Source of the DNA: Psoroptes ovis
Taxonomy: Eukaryota > Arthropoda > Arachnida > Sarcoptiformes > Psoroptidae
Direction of reading: 5' to 3'
Assembly: GCA_002943765.1 (NCBI GenBank)
Contig: PQWQ01000005.1
Coordinates: 1,860,001-1,924,000, forward strand
Length of the DNA stretch: 64,000 nucleotides
Shown: positions 1 to 14,282 of the stretch, piece by piece
Numbering within the stretch: position 1 is the first letter of the stretch
Layout of the letters: each line of letters begins with the position of its first letter
Program-made: the position numbers and the translations under genes
The notes under the pieces: model-generated
What the model saw: only the letters and a program-made list of their open reading frames with translations
What the model was told of the DNA's origin: nothing
Databases searched by the model: none

Positions 1-2235
1 ATCATTGTAAGCGATGATTGTTCATTTTTCAGTGTCTGCTGTGGTGTCTGTTGACTATTTAATTTCGTATAATTATTTGAATTATTATTATTATGACGAG
101 ATCTTTTTGAAGGTCGAGTATTCGATTTTTGTTGCTGTTGTTGTTGCTGATTACCCGAAATTGCTGTGGCCGGTGCTGTCATCGTATATGCGATTGGATT
201 TGTTGCACCTAATTATTCGATATCATAGATTATAAGTATTTTTCATTTTATCAAATATTAAAGAAAATCAAAAATATTCTAATTTTTTTTTGTTCATTGA
301 TAAAGGTGAGAAAAAGGAGATGGAGGAGATAAAATGTCAAAGATGGAAAGGTGGTGTCGGATTAGCGAATTGAGTAAAATTTTGTATCAGCATATCATAA
401 AATAATATATATGTAGGTGTATCGCAAATGTAGGTGCGTGTATGTTTGTTTGAATATTCAGATAGATAATTAATTTTAAATGTAAATAGGAGAAGAGAAA
501 CAGGGGAAGGAAATTGGATGCAATTGTAGTTCGTACAAATATGATAGTGAATAGAAAAAGAAATAGATAGAAAAAACATTAGTAAATAAAAAAATTGATA
601 GCCAAAAAAATTCGAATAAAACTAAAATACCCAACACCACCTCACACTAATATTCTGAATATTAATCTCAAAAATCATTAACTAATAATAATCGAAAAAG
701 ATAATTACTTTGAAAATTTTCATAATTTCCAGTATTCGATATGATGTTTGATAATAGATTCAATTGTACGAATGGTGTTGGCATTGAATTCGATGCTGCA
801 GCAGCAGCTACTGCTGCCGCAACAGCTGATGAGGCTACCGTTGTTGCTGTCGTCGTTCCAGACGATGATAGCGATTTTACATTATGATTGTTGAATTGAT
901 TAATCATTGATGCATTTTGATGATTAACATGAACGACGTTGGATGGGGTTGATGATGATGTGAATGTATTATATACATTATGATGCGATGTTTGATGATT
1001 ATTAATGTGATTTGCAGTGTTATTATGATTATTATTATTATTATTATTATTATTATGTGCCATCAATAATTGAGATGACGACATTGCACCAGAAACTAAT
1101 GCTAATGAATTGGAAGAACTACCAGTTAAGTTATTTGTAGCACTGATTAAATTAGTCGAATTATCATTATGTAATTGTCCATTAGAAAAAATTGCTGACA
1201 AACGATTATTATGTTGTGAATGTTGCTGTAAATTTGAATGATGACCAGATAATGATTGCTGCTGATTAATATTTGAAATTTTATTATTATTAATATTATT
1301 ACTACGATTAGATGATGCTGATGTAATAGAACTGATTGAATTGGCATCCACTTCTAATTGATGTGTTCGACGCATGTGACTGATTAATTTACATCGATCA
1401 CTACTTGAATAATTACATGTTGATGAAACTGAACACTTGAATGGTTTATAACCAGAATGGGTACGTTCATGCACTACTAATGTATTCAATACAGCAAAAC
1501 GTTTACCACATCCATCATATTTACAAACATATGGTTTTTCACCCGTATGTCTACGTATGTGTATTTTTAATGCTAAGAATTTTTCAAATTGAAATTAATG
1601 ATAAATCATTATAAATTCGAATTATACCTGAAGATTGTATGGTTGCATATGAACAGAACCAACATTTATATGGTCTTTCTCCCGTATCTAAAATGAATAA
1701 AATAAATTTCTGTCATCAACCGAAACTTGTAAAAAAACTCACGCTTTCTTGAGTGACGAACAATCGAATCGGAACGTATCGTACGATAAGAACAATTTGG
1801 CCAATCACAACAATACCATTGTTTACCATCAATCATAACTCTATTGATAAAATGCTCAATATTCTTCATTCCGTTGGCAGTTGTCAGAGTTGATGCAACC
1901 AGGTGATCAAACGATACTGATGCAGCTGGAGTTGCTGATGATTGAGTTGTAGTTTTTGATGATGATGATGCTGCATTGTGAACAGCTGATGTTGATGTAC
2001 CATTATTATTGCTATTAGCAGTCATTGATGATGTTTCATTATTTGATGCTGATTTTGTTTTTATCTTATGATTATTGTTATGATTATTATAAACCATATG
2101 ATTAGTTTTTTGTTGTAGTAAATGTTTACAGTTATTATTATTTAAATTATGTTTATTGATATTATTATTTGTAAGTCTTGAATGATGAATCAGATTATTA
2201 TTATTTTGATTTGATATATGTTGATGAGTGGTCAT
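1..2235 (-). CDS. C2H2 zinc-finger transcription factor, four tandem fingers (partial, runs off left edge)
   Basis: Proposed exons, 5' to 3' on the minus strand: 2235-1743, 1687-1628, 1572-709 and 208-1, with the gene continuing beyond position 1. Each junction is GT..AG and every join is phase 1. The ATG at 2235 has an in-frame TGA 18 bases upstream. The first ~125 residues are Asn/His/Ser/Thr-rich. Four C2H2 fingers follow: C-x4-C-x12-H-x3-H, then C-x2-C, C-x4-C and C-x5-C types, joined by TGERPYKC and TGEKPYVC linkers. Finger 1 is rebuilt only by splicing to the 60-base second exon. A Ser/Asn/Ala-rich tail follows, then (across a 500 bp intron) a segment with a Gln run and a basic RPSKRSRH stretch that could be a nuclear signal. 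Likely a sequence-specific nuclear DNA-binding protein. I do not recognise the ortholog. The last join (709 to 208) is the least certain; without it the frame stops at 668. Confidence 0.8.
209..708 (-). other. Intron of the zinc-finger gene
   Basis: About 500 bp of AT-rich sequence between the proposed donor (GTAATTAT, read on minus) at 708-707 and the acceptor at 210-209. No coding signal on either strand. The open frames seen here are A/T-rich accidents. Confidence 0.55.
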
Positions 2236-5200
2236 TTGGTAGTGGATAAATCAATTGTTTCGTAATAAAATGCAGTTAACAAATTTAAATTTTTCTACAA
2301 TTATTTTCAATGAGATTTGACATTTTTTTTTTTTTGACTAATGAATATGGTGATATATTCAAAATGATTGTATTGAATGAAATTTAACACACATTTGTAA
2401 ATAATTTTTACATTGGAACAATTAGCAAACACAATTCTTTAAAACCAAAATAGATAAGTAACAATTATTGAAATTAAATGAATGTATTCAGATGCATTTG
2501 AAATTTATTTTGATTCGGTTGATTATAAAATAATGATCAAAATGGAGAATCTTTACACATTAATTCGTTGTTGTTTATTTCATTTTAGTATTCGTTTTTT
2601 TTTCTATTTCATTCATTTCATTTCATTAAATTTTCATTTTCATATCTAAAATCAAATAGCGTTGAGTATGTGTATGAGAGCGAGAGAGAGAGAGATGGAA
2701 AATGATGGAAAAAAAATATGAAACAAGAGTGGAGTATATGCGTGCGTGTGTGTGGTTATATGCGGTGTACGTTTGTGTTCATTCAAACAAATATATTTAT
2801 TGTCAGTTGTTGTTGCTGTTGTTGTTGAAACACAAATAAAAATATGAAAATAATGTTTTAAACTAAACCAGAAATAAAATGAAAAAAAAACGATGAGAAA
2901 TAAAGAGAAACGATGATAATAATAATAATAATAATAAACCAGAGTTGGTAAAAAAAAAATTGGGAAAAAGAAAGGACCCAAGCACACACATAGAAAATTA
3001 CGCATATAAAATAAATTGAAAAGATAAATAAATAAAAAAAAAAATATAAAAGGGCGACGCTGCTGCTGAATATCTTTATGTATGTGTTCAACCAAAAAAA
3101 AAAAAAAAAAAATTACAATGAATGCATACTTTGAAATATATTACATACATAAAATATACTTACAAATGTAAATAAATAAACATTTATATAAAAAAAAATG
3201 AAAATGTTTTTGAAATAGCGAAATAAATGAAAAAAAAAATTGAATTGAAATTTTATGTGTGTGTGTGTGTGTGTGACTGGATGTGTTGTTTGCTTAGTTA
3301 TATTTATTTATTACTTGTGCAGGCATATCGTGCGTGTGTGTTAGTCTGTGTTTGCTGCTTGTGTGTGCGTGTGTGTGTGTGTGTGTGGGATCATTAGAGA
3401 TCCTTTTTGAATTTGAATTAGAATTTGAACATTCATTTCATGGCAAACAATAATAATAATAATAATAATAAAACTTACCATGATAAAATAATGTTTGAGA
3501 CGAGAAGAAAAAATATGAAAATAATTTTTATAAATAATAATGAATTCTGAATATTTATTCATGAAATTTTTTATTTTTTCTTTTAGTTTGACACTGTTTG
3601 AAAAAAAATACATTTGTAATGAATGAATATTAAATATAATTTCTTGAGAATTAAAAATTGTAACAAAACAAAATAAAATCAAATTTTGATTAATATGATG
3701 CCAAAGTAAAAAATGAAACGAAAATGATTGAAATTATTGTGAATTTTGAAATTTTCGAATTTTTTTTTTAAAGAAATTCCAATAAAAAAAACTGGTATTA
3801 ATTAATTTTGAATTGAGTAAATTAATTAGTCATTAATTAACCAATTTTTATTAATTAATTCGTTTAATTAATGATCAAAAGATGATTAAATATTGTGGAT
3901 GATTTAAAATTATCAAAAATCGAATGTCAAATTGTCAAAATTCGAATTTTTTGAAAATTCAGCTATTTCACTTGCCATCCACCAGATGACAGCACTGGTA
4001 TCATTTTTTTTTTTCCCTTCAAATTCATTTTGCGGGTAAATTAATTTTCATCATTTGTTTATAGATGGATAAAAATTACCGTGTTTCTGCATTGAAAAAA
4101 ACCAAACAAGTATAAACTGCGGCCATCATTTAATAATTTGCTTCTACCCAAAACATTCACAGCTGATTTATTCATGTCTGAGTTAAAAATATCTTAGACT
4201 GTTTGGGAATGATAAAAATATCAATTTTTTCTCAAATTTTCAATTCAGTTCTCGCGCCATCAAAGATTGTAAAGCCAACCAAAATCGAAATGGGGCAGTG
4301 GTAAACGATAACAATGTGTGTTCAAAGATGGTCATGCGACTTAACAGTCCATGACTGCCTTAGAAGTTTACTCTCTTGACGTCTTCAGTCAGTTAATAAA
4401 TCTTAGTATTCACGAACAAGACTCGGGATTGACAGAATCTTCGTATGAAAAGCTCAACTAGTCTCTCCCGTTGTGTACTGCGAAGCACACCAGACGCCTT
4501 GTGTGAGAGTGTTGGTGTGTGTGTTCATGTTTGTTTACTATTCACATTCATTTATTTATTCGTGTTTTTTCTTTTTGGTGAATTTATTCATGTTTTGTTT
4601 GATGGTTGGTGTCTTTTTGAGAATCGACAAGTAAACATTCAAACGAAACATTGAATGGACGCATAATTGGATCGAAATTCGAGTGAAATTCTTGGAATTT
4701 CCTTGGAATAAATTTCAAAGAAAATATTTCTTTGAATTTTTCCATTTTTCATTGAAAAAAATTTCTCAAATTTCAATTGAAATGAACAAAAAAAAATTGT
4801 CAAAAAAATCATTTGTCAAAATTTTGTAATAAAAAAAAATTACGGAACGTCCTATATGAATTGAAAGAAGAAAAAAGAATTCGAATTCGAATGAATTTTT
4901 TTTTATTTTGGGGAAAAAATGGCTAGTAGCACATATTGGTTAAGGAGTATTGAAAAAAAAGAAAATATATCAATGGTAGTAGCACTAAATTGTGTCGTTA
5001 AAATTCGAAATCCCTCTTACAGCATTACGCGGCTTTTACATACACACACACACACATGTTTATATATAAATTTTACACACATATACGTGTGTGTGCGTGT
5101 GTGTGTATGAATGTAAATATTGAGCGAATATTGCAAAACATAAAACAAAACAAAAAAAATAAAAACAAACAAAAAATTCTAAATGGAATATTAAGAAAAA

Positions 5201-6584
5201 AAATGTCTGACAACAAAATATTGTGAATGAATGATGTTTCATTTGATTATTTTTTTAACCAAAAAATTTTGTGGTAGTAGTATTAATGAAAGCAGCTGTG
5301 TGGCTCAAAGTGGTAGTGGTCTATGTTGCTACTGCAATTTGGATCGCTGGATGAAAAAGTAGTGGCCAATATTATTTTTTTTTTGTCATCATCAAAAAAT
5401 GATGATAAAAAAAATGAAAAAAATTAAAAAAAATAAAATCCACAATCAAATCTCATTATGATTATTATTTGTTAATATGAAAATGAAAAAAAAAATAATT
5501 TCAATTTATTTGTATATTTTTTAATTTTGAACAGTAATAATAATAATAATAATAGTTGGTCTGACTTTTTTTTTTTTTTTTTTGATTAAATCATTCATTG
5601 ATTTTATTTAATTTCACAATATATAATTTTCACAAGAGAAATATTTAACAAATAAATAAAATAGATTAATGAATGAATGAATGAAATGAAATGAATCAAA
5701 ATTGAATGAATTAAAATTGAAATTGAATTATAAACTCAAGTTTAATGAATTTGAAATTGAATGAAATTTAAATGAATTAATTCAAAATTTAATTTTAAAT
5801 ATGAAAAATTTAATCAAATCAAATCTAAATATTGTTGTTGTTGTCGTTTATGTTGTGAATCGACAATTTCAAAAATATTAATTGTTTACTAATTATCAAA
5901 ACAGTAATTAATAACATCTTGAACATCAACAATTATCACCGTAGATTCTTAAATAATTCTTTTCTTCAATTTAATTAATTTGCTATCTTATATGGTTATA
6001 ATGATGATTTCGATCAGTGAATATCAAATGACAACAATTGAATTTTATCACTGAATTTTTTTTTTTTTAATTCTTTAATTTTTTAAATTTTGATTTTATC
6101 AATCAATCAATCACATTGATATGAATAATAGTAATAATAATAATAATAATCTTCATGAAGATATATGATTTTTTTTTTCAATGGGTATTTTGAAATTTTA
6201 CCCAAATTCAATTAATAATTATTATGACATATGAAGGTTTGAATATTTTTTGCTTGTTTTTTTTAGATTAATTAATTTTGATTGTCATTTTTTCCATTTA
6301 GATTCCATATGATTGATTTAAATCAATAATAATAATAATAAAAATGTAGTTTCATAAATCAATCAACGATCACGGCACAATTTTTATTCTACCATTGATA
6401 TTTATTTGAAATTTCGACCATAAATTTCAATTAATTAGTGTCTATAATTCAAAATTGTTTTTTTTTCAATTCATTCATTCTGTGACTATCAATCAAATTT
6501 TTTTTTCAATTATTTAATCATCAATTTGAAAAATATTTCATCTTTCGTGTTAAATTCTCCAAAAAAATCAAGCAAAAATTATAA
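2236..6584. other. Divergent 5' region between the zinc-finger gene and Nipped-B
   Basis: There are 4.3 kb without a credible gene. It holds A and T homopolymers, a GAGAG tract near 2680-2695, TG runs near 3255-3274 and 3361-3387, a TTAATTAA-rich patch at 3797-3872, and a CA/TG microsatellite pair at 5041-5108. A less AT-rich stretch at about 4240-4520, with TCAGTCAGTT near 4386, looks most like a promoter or 5' UTR, but I cannot place a transcription start. Confidence 0.6.
5041..5108. repeat. Facing CA and TG microsatellites
   Basis: An (AC)n run at 5041-5056 is followed within about 20 bases by ACACACATATACGTG and a (TG)n run ending near 5108. The two runs are complementary and could fold into an imperfect hairpin. 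Confidence 0.7.
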
Positions 6585-9500
6585 ATGAATCATCAAATAA
6601 ATAGCCTAATTGGCGGACCATCCGCTGCTGGACACGGAAATGGTCTTAATACCACTGCTGCGTCTACACCAGGAACAGGACCTGGTCCTGGTCCTGGAGG
6701 CGGTGGTGGTGGTGGTGGAGCAAATGCACAAGGCAATAGTGGTATCGGTATATTACAATTGCAACAACAACAAATGTTTGGTTCATTTGATGCAAACATG
6801 GCTTCATCAGTTACATTGGCCTGTTGTCAATCATTGTGCGATGTACTTACAGAACTTCCATTACCGACAGCCGTGCAAGATGAATCATCGCACACACGTT
6901 CATTGATTACCGGTTTAAATGTTAATTTAACAACGGCAAAGAATACATTGCTCAATGATTTAACAATGGTGCCACAAATACAACAGGCATTATTCATGGC
7001 CAAACAACAATTGAGCGATACAACATTTCATTCAAATCATTTACATCATAATTCATCAACATCTCCGGCATCAAGTTCATCAAATATCACAAATCAATCA
7101 CCATCAACTGATCCCCAATCTGTTGGTGGCAGTGGGCCAAGTCCAAGTCATAATCATCAACCATCTCAATTATTACATGAATTGATAACACGTGGTTGTT
7201 TCCTTAATTCACAGCTATCATCGACAGCAGCAGCAGCTGTATCAACTCCATCTTCTAAATCATCATCTTCATCGGTGACGGCCACGCCTGCGGCTAGTTT
7301 ACCTGGAACATCTATTTATCAATCTTCAACACCTTCATCTTCATCATCAGTCACACCTGTGTCAAACACGGCGACAGGAACCGCAGCTTCCAATGCAACC
7401 CCATCTAATAATGATAGTTCAATTGTAAATGATTTACATTCTATTGAACCATCCATACGTCATATACCGGATTTACATCAAAATTTGATGAATGATCTTA
7501 TTAATGATGAATGCTGTGATCCAACAATTTCAACGACGACAACCACAACATCGACAACATCCACAAATCCATCATCTGCAAATGATTTATATTCACATCA
7601 GCATCATGCACAACAACAACAACAAAATCATAATCAACAAGAACATTCAACAGTATTGACCGGCAGCCAACATGGCCATCAAATGATGACCAACAATACA
7701 AATGATTATCCACAAATGAATCATCAACAGCAACAATATCAACATCAGCAACAGCAAATAACCAACATTCATAATCAAGATGTAAATAATTCAATTAAAA
7801 TTGAACCAGATCATCAACAAACGATACAGCAACAACAATATCATCAACAACAGCAACCGCAACAATTATCAAATCAAAATTTTTCATCATTAGGTGAACG
7901 TGTAAAAAATAGACAACGAGAAGCGGCAGCTAAAGCAATACAAGCAAATGCTGCAACATTTGGGACAAATAATCAACCTTATTATAATCAACAGCAACAA
8001 CAACAATTACCCAATAATGATTCTCAGGCAATGTCAATCAACAACAATTCAATGACAGATCAAATTTATAATAATGATAATAATAATAATAATAATGCTA
8101 ATAATTCTAATCAAATACTGCCTCCAACACCAACATCAACAAGGTCATTGCAAGCAGTACTAAATAATATAAAAAATGAACATGGTCAACAATCATCAAC
8201 AGATGATAAAGATTGGCAGCCACAAACATCATCATCAACATTACAACGTAAATCTTCCATTTCATCATCAACATCATCTACAGTGACTACACCAACATAT
8301 AATCGTAAACCATTATATCAACAGCCACCTGTAAGGCCTAAAGTTGAAATGGTCAAACCACAAATACGTTCAGTTAAATATGAATTCACTGATATTGATA
8401 ATGATTCGGCATTCTTATCAAAATCGGTAGATATTGTAATTAGATTTGAACAAATCATTGATCAAATATTACAAACATCGTGCAATGATTTTAATAATTA
8501 TTATGATGATATCGATGTCGACAATATGAATACAATGAATAATTATAATGATTATAATGATAATGATTATTATAATTCTAATTATGTAAACAATAACAAC
8601 AATCAATATCATAATAAATATCATCATACTAATCAACAACATCAGCATAATAAACATCGTAATACTAATAATGTAAATAATAAACGAATTAAAACCGATT
8701 ATAATGATACATCGGATACAAATCATGTTAATGGAATGTCATTCAATGTGTCAATCGATTCGGATCAATTAAAAGAAATTATGATATTGACGGCTAAATT
8801 AAAACAAACAAATCGTATCGGTGAAATTGAACGTAAAAAATTAATATTATTTCTGACTGTTTTATCGAATCAATTGAATATTTGGTTAACAAGATATAAA
8901 TCAAAATCATCGATTGCTGCAGCATCTTATCTTAATGATCCATTCAATCAAGATGATGATCAAGATCATTCTGATAATGAAAATGAACGTCAACATTATT
9001 GGGAGCTATGTTGTAATGCATCACAATCGGCATTACATTTAATGACATCCACTTCGAATACTAAATCTTCATCATCATCATCGATATCAGATCAATTGAT
9101 TAGTCTTGAAGAATTGATTGAAGTGATTGTAGATTTTTTATCAAATAATTTAAGCGCTGCAACTCATGTATCGACAACATCAACACCATCTAAATCCAAA
9201 TCAAAATCATCATCATCATCATATAATCAATATCAACATTTTGGTGTATCAAAAAGACATGTAACTAGATGGACACAATTATTACAATTATTATTTGAAT
9301 TCATCAATTTACGTACAAAAGGTTCATTAACAGATACATTAATATTATCATTAACACGAATCTCAATGAGTGCCTTGTTCCTATTACAAAATACGGCTGA
9401 AATGCAATTTGTTTCAATCGAAATTCTATGTCATGTGTTTGAAGAATATCAAAAACATCGTATTTCAATACTTGAAGAGCTATTAAATTCCTTATCGAAA

Positions 9501-12500
9501 ATTCCAACAAAAAAATCTCATCGTAAAGATTCAGTATTAACACAAATGTTAATACGATTAACGAATGCATTTTTTCAGCCAAATACTAATCAAACGCACA
9601 CACGTGATTCATTATCGAAACAATCGACAGCAGCATTACAAATAATTAGTAGTTTTTTATCACATTTTCTTCGTAAATGTCATCAACATTCATCTGGTGG
9701 TGCTAATTCGGACACTGATTTCAAATTAATATTTGAATCATTGTTAAATGATTTGCTAGAACAAATACATTCACCACATCAAACAGCATCAATATTGATT
9801 GTACAGGTGATAATTAAAATATTAATATCTTATCTATCACCACAACAACAACAGAATAAAGCACAAACATCATCATTAGCGGCACGTTTACTTGCAATTG
9901 AATATTTATCGATTGTTTGTTCAAAATTTGCACAATTTTTAGCCGAAAAAGATGAAACAATCAAAGAATTGAGTACAACATTTTCAACAATTGAACAAGA
10001 ATTAGATGTAAAAAAGCCATTGAAAAAGACTAAAAATCGTGATAAACAACAACAACTGCAACAACAACAAGAAGAAGAATCAATACAAAAACAAAAAGAT
10101 AATGAAAATTTTGTTACCAAAGTTTATAGTTATCTTATTGATTATTTTAATTCAGAAAAATTATATCGTGAAAAATTGTGTCTGGCATCCATATGGATTA
10201 AGGATAAATATTTTACTGAAAATGAAAAAAATGAACAAAATTTTTTACAAAAATTGAATCAATCAAAATTTAATGATGATAATGATAATTCATCAGTGGT
10301 TGCAATATCGACTGCAGCTTTATGTATACAATATATGGAATTTGTACATTTTTCGACCAATACACGTTTATTTGATATATCAATATCACATGTAACAGCA
10401 TCGCTATCGAATACATCCAATACAGCACAACGTAGTCGTGCTATGAAATGTTTGTCAAATATTCTTAGTTCAAGTACAATCGATCGTGCTACACAATTAT
10501 TATCGCGTACAGATTTACAAAATGCAATGCGTTCAGCATTGCTTGATCCATCAACATCGGTCCGGGAAGCAACTGTTGATCTCATTGGTAGATTTGTGCT
10601 ACAATCAAAAGATCAAAATTTAGTTCAACGTTATTCCGATTTGATTGGTGATCGTATACTAGATACTGGTATATCGGTTCGTAAACGTGTAATAAAAATA
10701 CTTCGAGATTTTTGTATTGAATTTCCTGAATATGAAAAATGTGGTGAAATGGCTGTGAAAATTGTACGAAGAATAAATGATGATGGTGAAGGTATTCGAA
10801 AACTAGTCGTCGATACATGTCGTGATTTATGGTTCACAAGTGGAACACAAGTAACCAAATATAAAGTTTATTCATTGCTACATGTGATAGCAAATATGAT
10901 CAATGATAATGCTTCAATGGAATCGATGCAATCATTGTTTGATCAATTGATAAAATCAGATACAATGCCTATAGCTCAACAGATATGTGATTCAATAATG
11001 AATGATGTATTGATTGATGATATGCCAAATTCGAGCAAAAAAACACAATTAAGTGCTGTACAATGTGTAGCAATGATAACGCAATGTTGTCCAGAATTAA
11101 TGGTGAAACATTGTGATACATTACAATCATTGATGTCATTGCCATGTGAAACATTAATTGAAATATCGTTACGTATGAAAGTAATACAAACAATTGAACG
11201 TGTACTGCCACACATACATAATCCATCACCATATCTATTGACAAGAATTGAAGAAGATTTGACCAAAAATATATTACAATCATCAGCGAATATCATACAA
11301 TATGCTGTTAAATGTTTATCTGTATTAATTAAAAATCATACAAAAAATACTAAATTAGCTGTGGAATTGTTCTGTAAATTTCAACAAATACTTTATCAAT
11401 ATCGTAATCTATTGTATGAAGGACACAATGAACCATTGGTCAAGCCAAAATTATTACGAGCCATTTTCACTTGTGGATTGTTTGCAAAATATTTTCTATC
11501 ACACATTTATGATTACAAAGATCGTGTTCGTGATACATTCATCGAATTAATATTATCGCCATATGATGTTGATATTAAATGTAAAGCAATCGTAGCGCTT
11601 GGTTTTATTATTGAATCTGATCCAAAAATATGTTTACTGCCTAATGTTATCGAAATATATACGAGAATATTACGGAATGAATATTCTGAAAATGTTAATA
11701 TTCATTCGATCACTCGAAAAAATGATGAGCTATTTTGTATACAAGTATTAAATAATTTTCGTAATTATCTATCCGAATCAATTGAATCGGATGAAAATGC
11801 TGTCAAAACTATTGAATGGTCTCGTGAATCATTAAAATCGATGCAATCGTCTGAAGATGATTCTGGTTCAACACAATCACAAATAATTCAAAAATATTTA
11901 AATTCAATATTGATAAATGCATTGAATCCAAATCTATCTATACGTCGTGTTGCTTGTAATGTAATACATGTGATACATTCTGGTGGTCATGTACATCCAC
12001 TACAACTTGTTCCACATTTAGTTGCAATGACATGTGATGATGATTATCAAATACGTGTACGTGCTGATCATGTTTTACATGATATTGAAAGAAAATATCA
12101 TGGATATGTTGCAATGAAAGCAAAAGAAGCTGTACAATTATCGGCATTATTCTGTAAAAAATTGAATTGCTCAGGTTTTCGAATCATAATGGAAAAATCA
12201 TCGTCATCATCATCATCATCATCATCGAATGCAACACAAGATGGACAAACATTGATCTCAATGCCATCACAATCAAAAGAAATATGTTCACGTTTAAGTA
12301 CATTATATCAAGTTATCTGTACAAATCGACAATCAAGACGTGGATTTATTGCATCATTATTACGACATTTTGATACATCAGAATTTGTTGTCAAAAGTGC
12401 CACAACTAATTCCACTGATTCAATGAATCAATCATCATCATCGATTGACGATACATCATCATCATTATCAATGACGACAGCAGCAACAACATCAACTAAC

Positions 12501-13798
12501 AAATCAGATATGATTGATATTGAATTTTTTGTTGAAAGTATTCTGTTTTTTCCATACACTGTATTTGATGAAATATTGTACATATTGAATCAATTAGAAT
12601 GTACAAGTTCAATCAATTCAACACATGTAACACAATTATTTAAAGAAATATTTATTGTCGAAAAATTATCATCATCAGCGACCAACACCGAAGATCAATC
12701 AATGAATCAACAACAACAGCAGCAACAGCCACAAATAATTTATGATGAAATGGGTAATGCACAAATGGTTTATCCATCAAATCAAATGATGATGAATCAA
12801 CAGCAACAACAACAACAACAACAGCAATCAAATATTGATATCGAAGATATTGATTTGGAAAATGAAGATCAATTGAAAAAATATGAAAATAATATTCATG
12901 TAAATTTTGATCTATTATTAAGTGATCGTAATAATGAACGTTTAACAAATTTAATACGTTCATTACGTACAATATATTTATCGACATTATTACGAACATT
13001 GCTGAAAGAATTTTATTTATTAAAAGATGAAAAAATTAATGATTACAGTACGAATGATGCTAAAACATGGGAAAAGCCAGTACATCGTCGACAGGTGTGT
13101 TCATTTATTTCATTTTATTGTATTCAAAATAATTAATTGAAATTTCATTTTCTTTTTCAGATTGAAAGTATACATTTAAAAGAATTATTTAATTTAGCCA
13201 AACCAAATATCGATATACAAGAATCATTGCTATTACAAAATGATTTACAAAATGTTGAAAAACAGCTGCTAAATGAATGGAAGAGATTTCGACAAGTATC
13301 GTTGAATAATAATGATCCAAATTTTAAATCAACATTGTTGACAAAATTATTTCAATTTGGTTCATCGAAATCATCTTCATCATCGAATGCAAATCAACTG
13401 CAGCAACAACAAAATCGAAATATTGTTGATGAACAATCGAATAATGAACAATTATCGATGACTAATTGTATTAACGATGCTAATAATGGTCAGCAATCGA
13501 ATATAGAAACACCGCAACAACAACAACAACAGCCACCACAACAAACAACACCAAATAATAGACGACAACAATCGAATAATCGAATGACTAATTCGTAAGT
13601 TCCTTTTTCTTAATGATTTATTAAGTAATCAATTAATCAATTTTTAAATTTCTTCTATTATTTCATTGAAAATTAAGAAATAAAAAATCAAAACCAGTAA
13701 AAAAGAAGCGTAAAAGAATCGTATTCGATGGTGATTCATCGGAATCACCATCTGAAGATGATGACGATGATGATGAAGATTATCAACAAGGATTCTGA
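6585..13798 (+). CDS. Nipped-B: Nipped-B / NIPBL (Scc2) cohesin-loading factor
   Basis: Exons 6585-13094, 13161-13594 and 13678-13798 (introns 66 and 83 bp, GT..AG, phases 0 and 2) give about 2354 residues. The ATG directly follows an in-frame TAA. The protein loads the cohesin ring onto chromosomes together with Mau2/Scc4 and affects enhancer-promoter contact. The N-terminus (residues ~83-94, SLCDVLTELPLP) resembles the NIPBL segment used for Mau2 binding. Residues ~180-560 are Ser/Thr/Gln/Asn low complexity. The diagnostic part is the HEAT-repeat body, roughly residues 1270-1930, with DPSTSVREATVDLIGRFVL, DRILDTGISVRKRVIKILRD, PELMVKHCDTLQSL and KYHGYVAMKAKEA, all close to NIPBL. The tail carries a basic KKKRKR stretch followed by an acidic run. 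The human protein is ~2800 residues, so this one is somewhat short. Almost the whole protein lies in one 6.5 kb exon. Confidence 0.95.
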
Positions 13799-14264
13799 TG
13801 AATTCAAGATTACTTAATTTCAAAATGAAAAACCAAAACAGACCTCAAACACAAAACAAAAAACAAAATTTTCTCCATTATCTTTTCATTTAAAATCGAA
13901 AAAACAATCATGTAATGATGATAATCTGTGTGTATAAAAATAGCATTAACATGAATCGTTCAATTTATCATGAATCGTGAATTTATCAAGTGTAAATTAT
14001 TATTATTTTTTTCATCCATCCACATTCAATCAAAATTGTTCTGAATAATAATTGTATTATAATCAAAACAAATCTTCAATGACTGAATTTTTTTGATAAT
14101 TTAAAAAAAAATCGATTGATTCATTTACCCATTGATTGATTTGATACAAGAGAACATGATTTAACATAAAGCAATAATATCTATGAGATGAATTATTGTT
14201 TTTTTGACCATTAAACAATCTAAAACTAAGAAAGAAACGCATACACACACCTCACTAACCTACC

Positions 14265-14282
14265 AATAAACAAACAAATAAA
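14265..14282 (+). terminator. Candidate poly(A) signals of Nipped-B
   Basis: Two AATAAA hexamers (14265-14270 and 14277-14282) lie about 470 bp after the Nipped-B stop, followed by a TG-rich run at about 14300-14316. Signal plus downstream GT-rich element is the expected arrangement. No transcript evidence. Confidence 0.45.

Noticed and set aside
3255..3387. TG microsatellites as regulatory elements
   Set aside because: Simple repeats common across the window; no positional link to a gene start.
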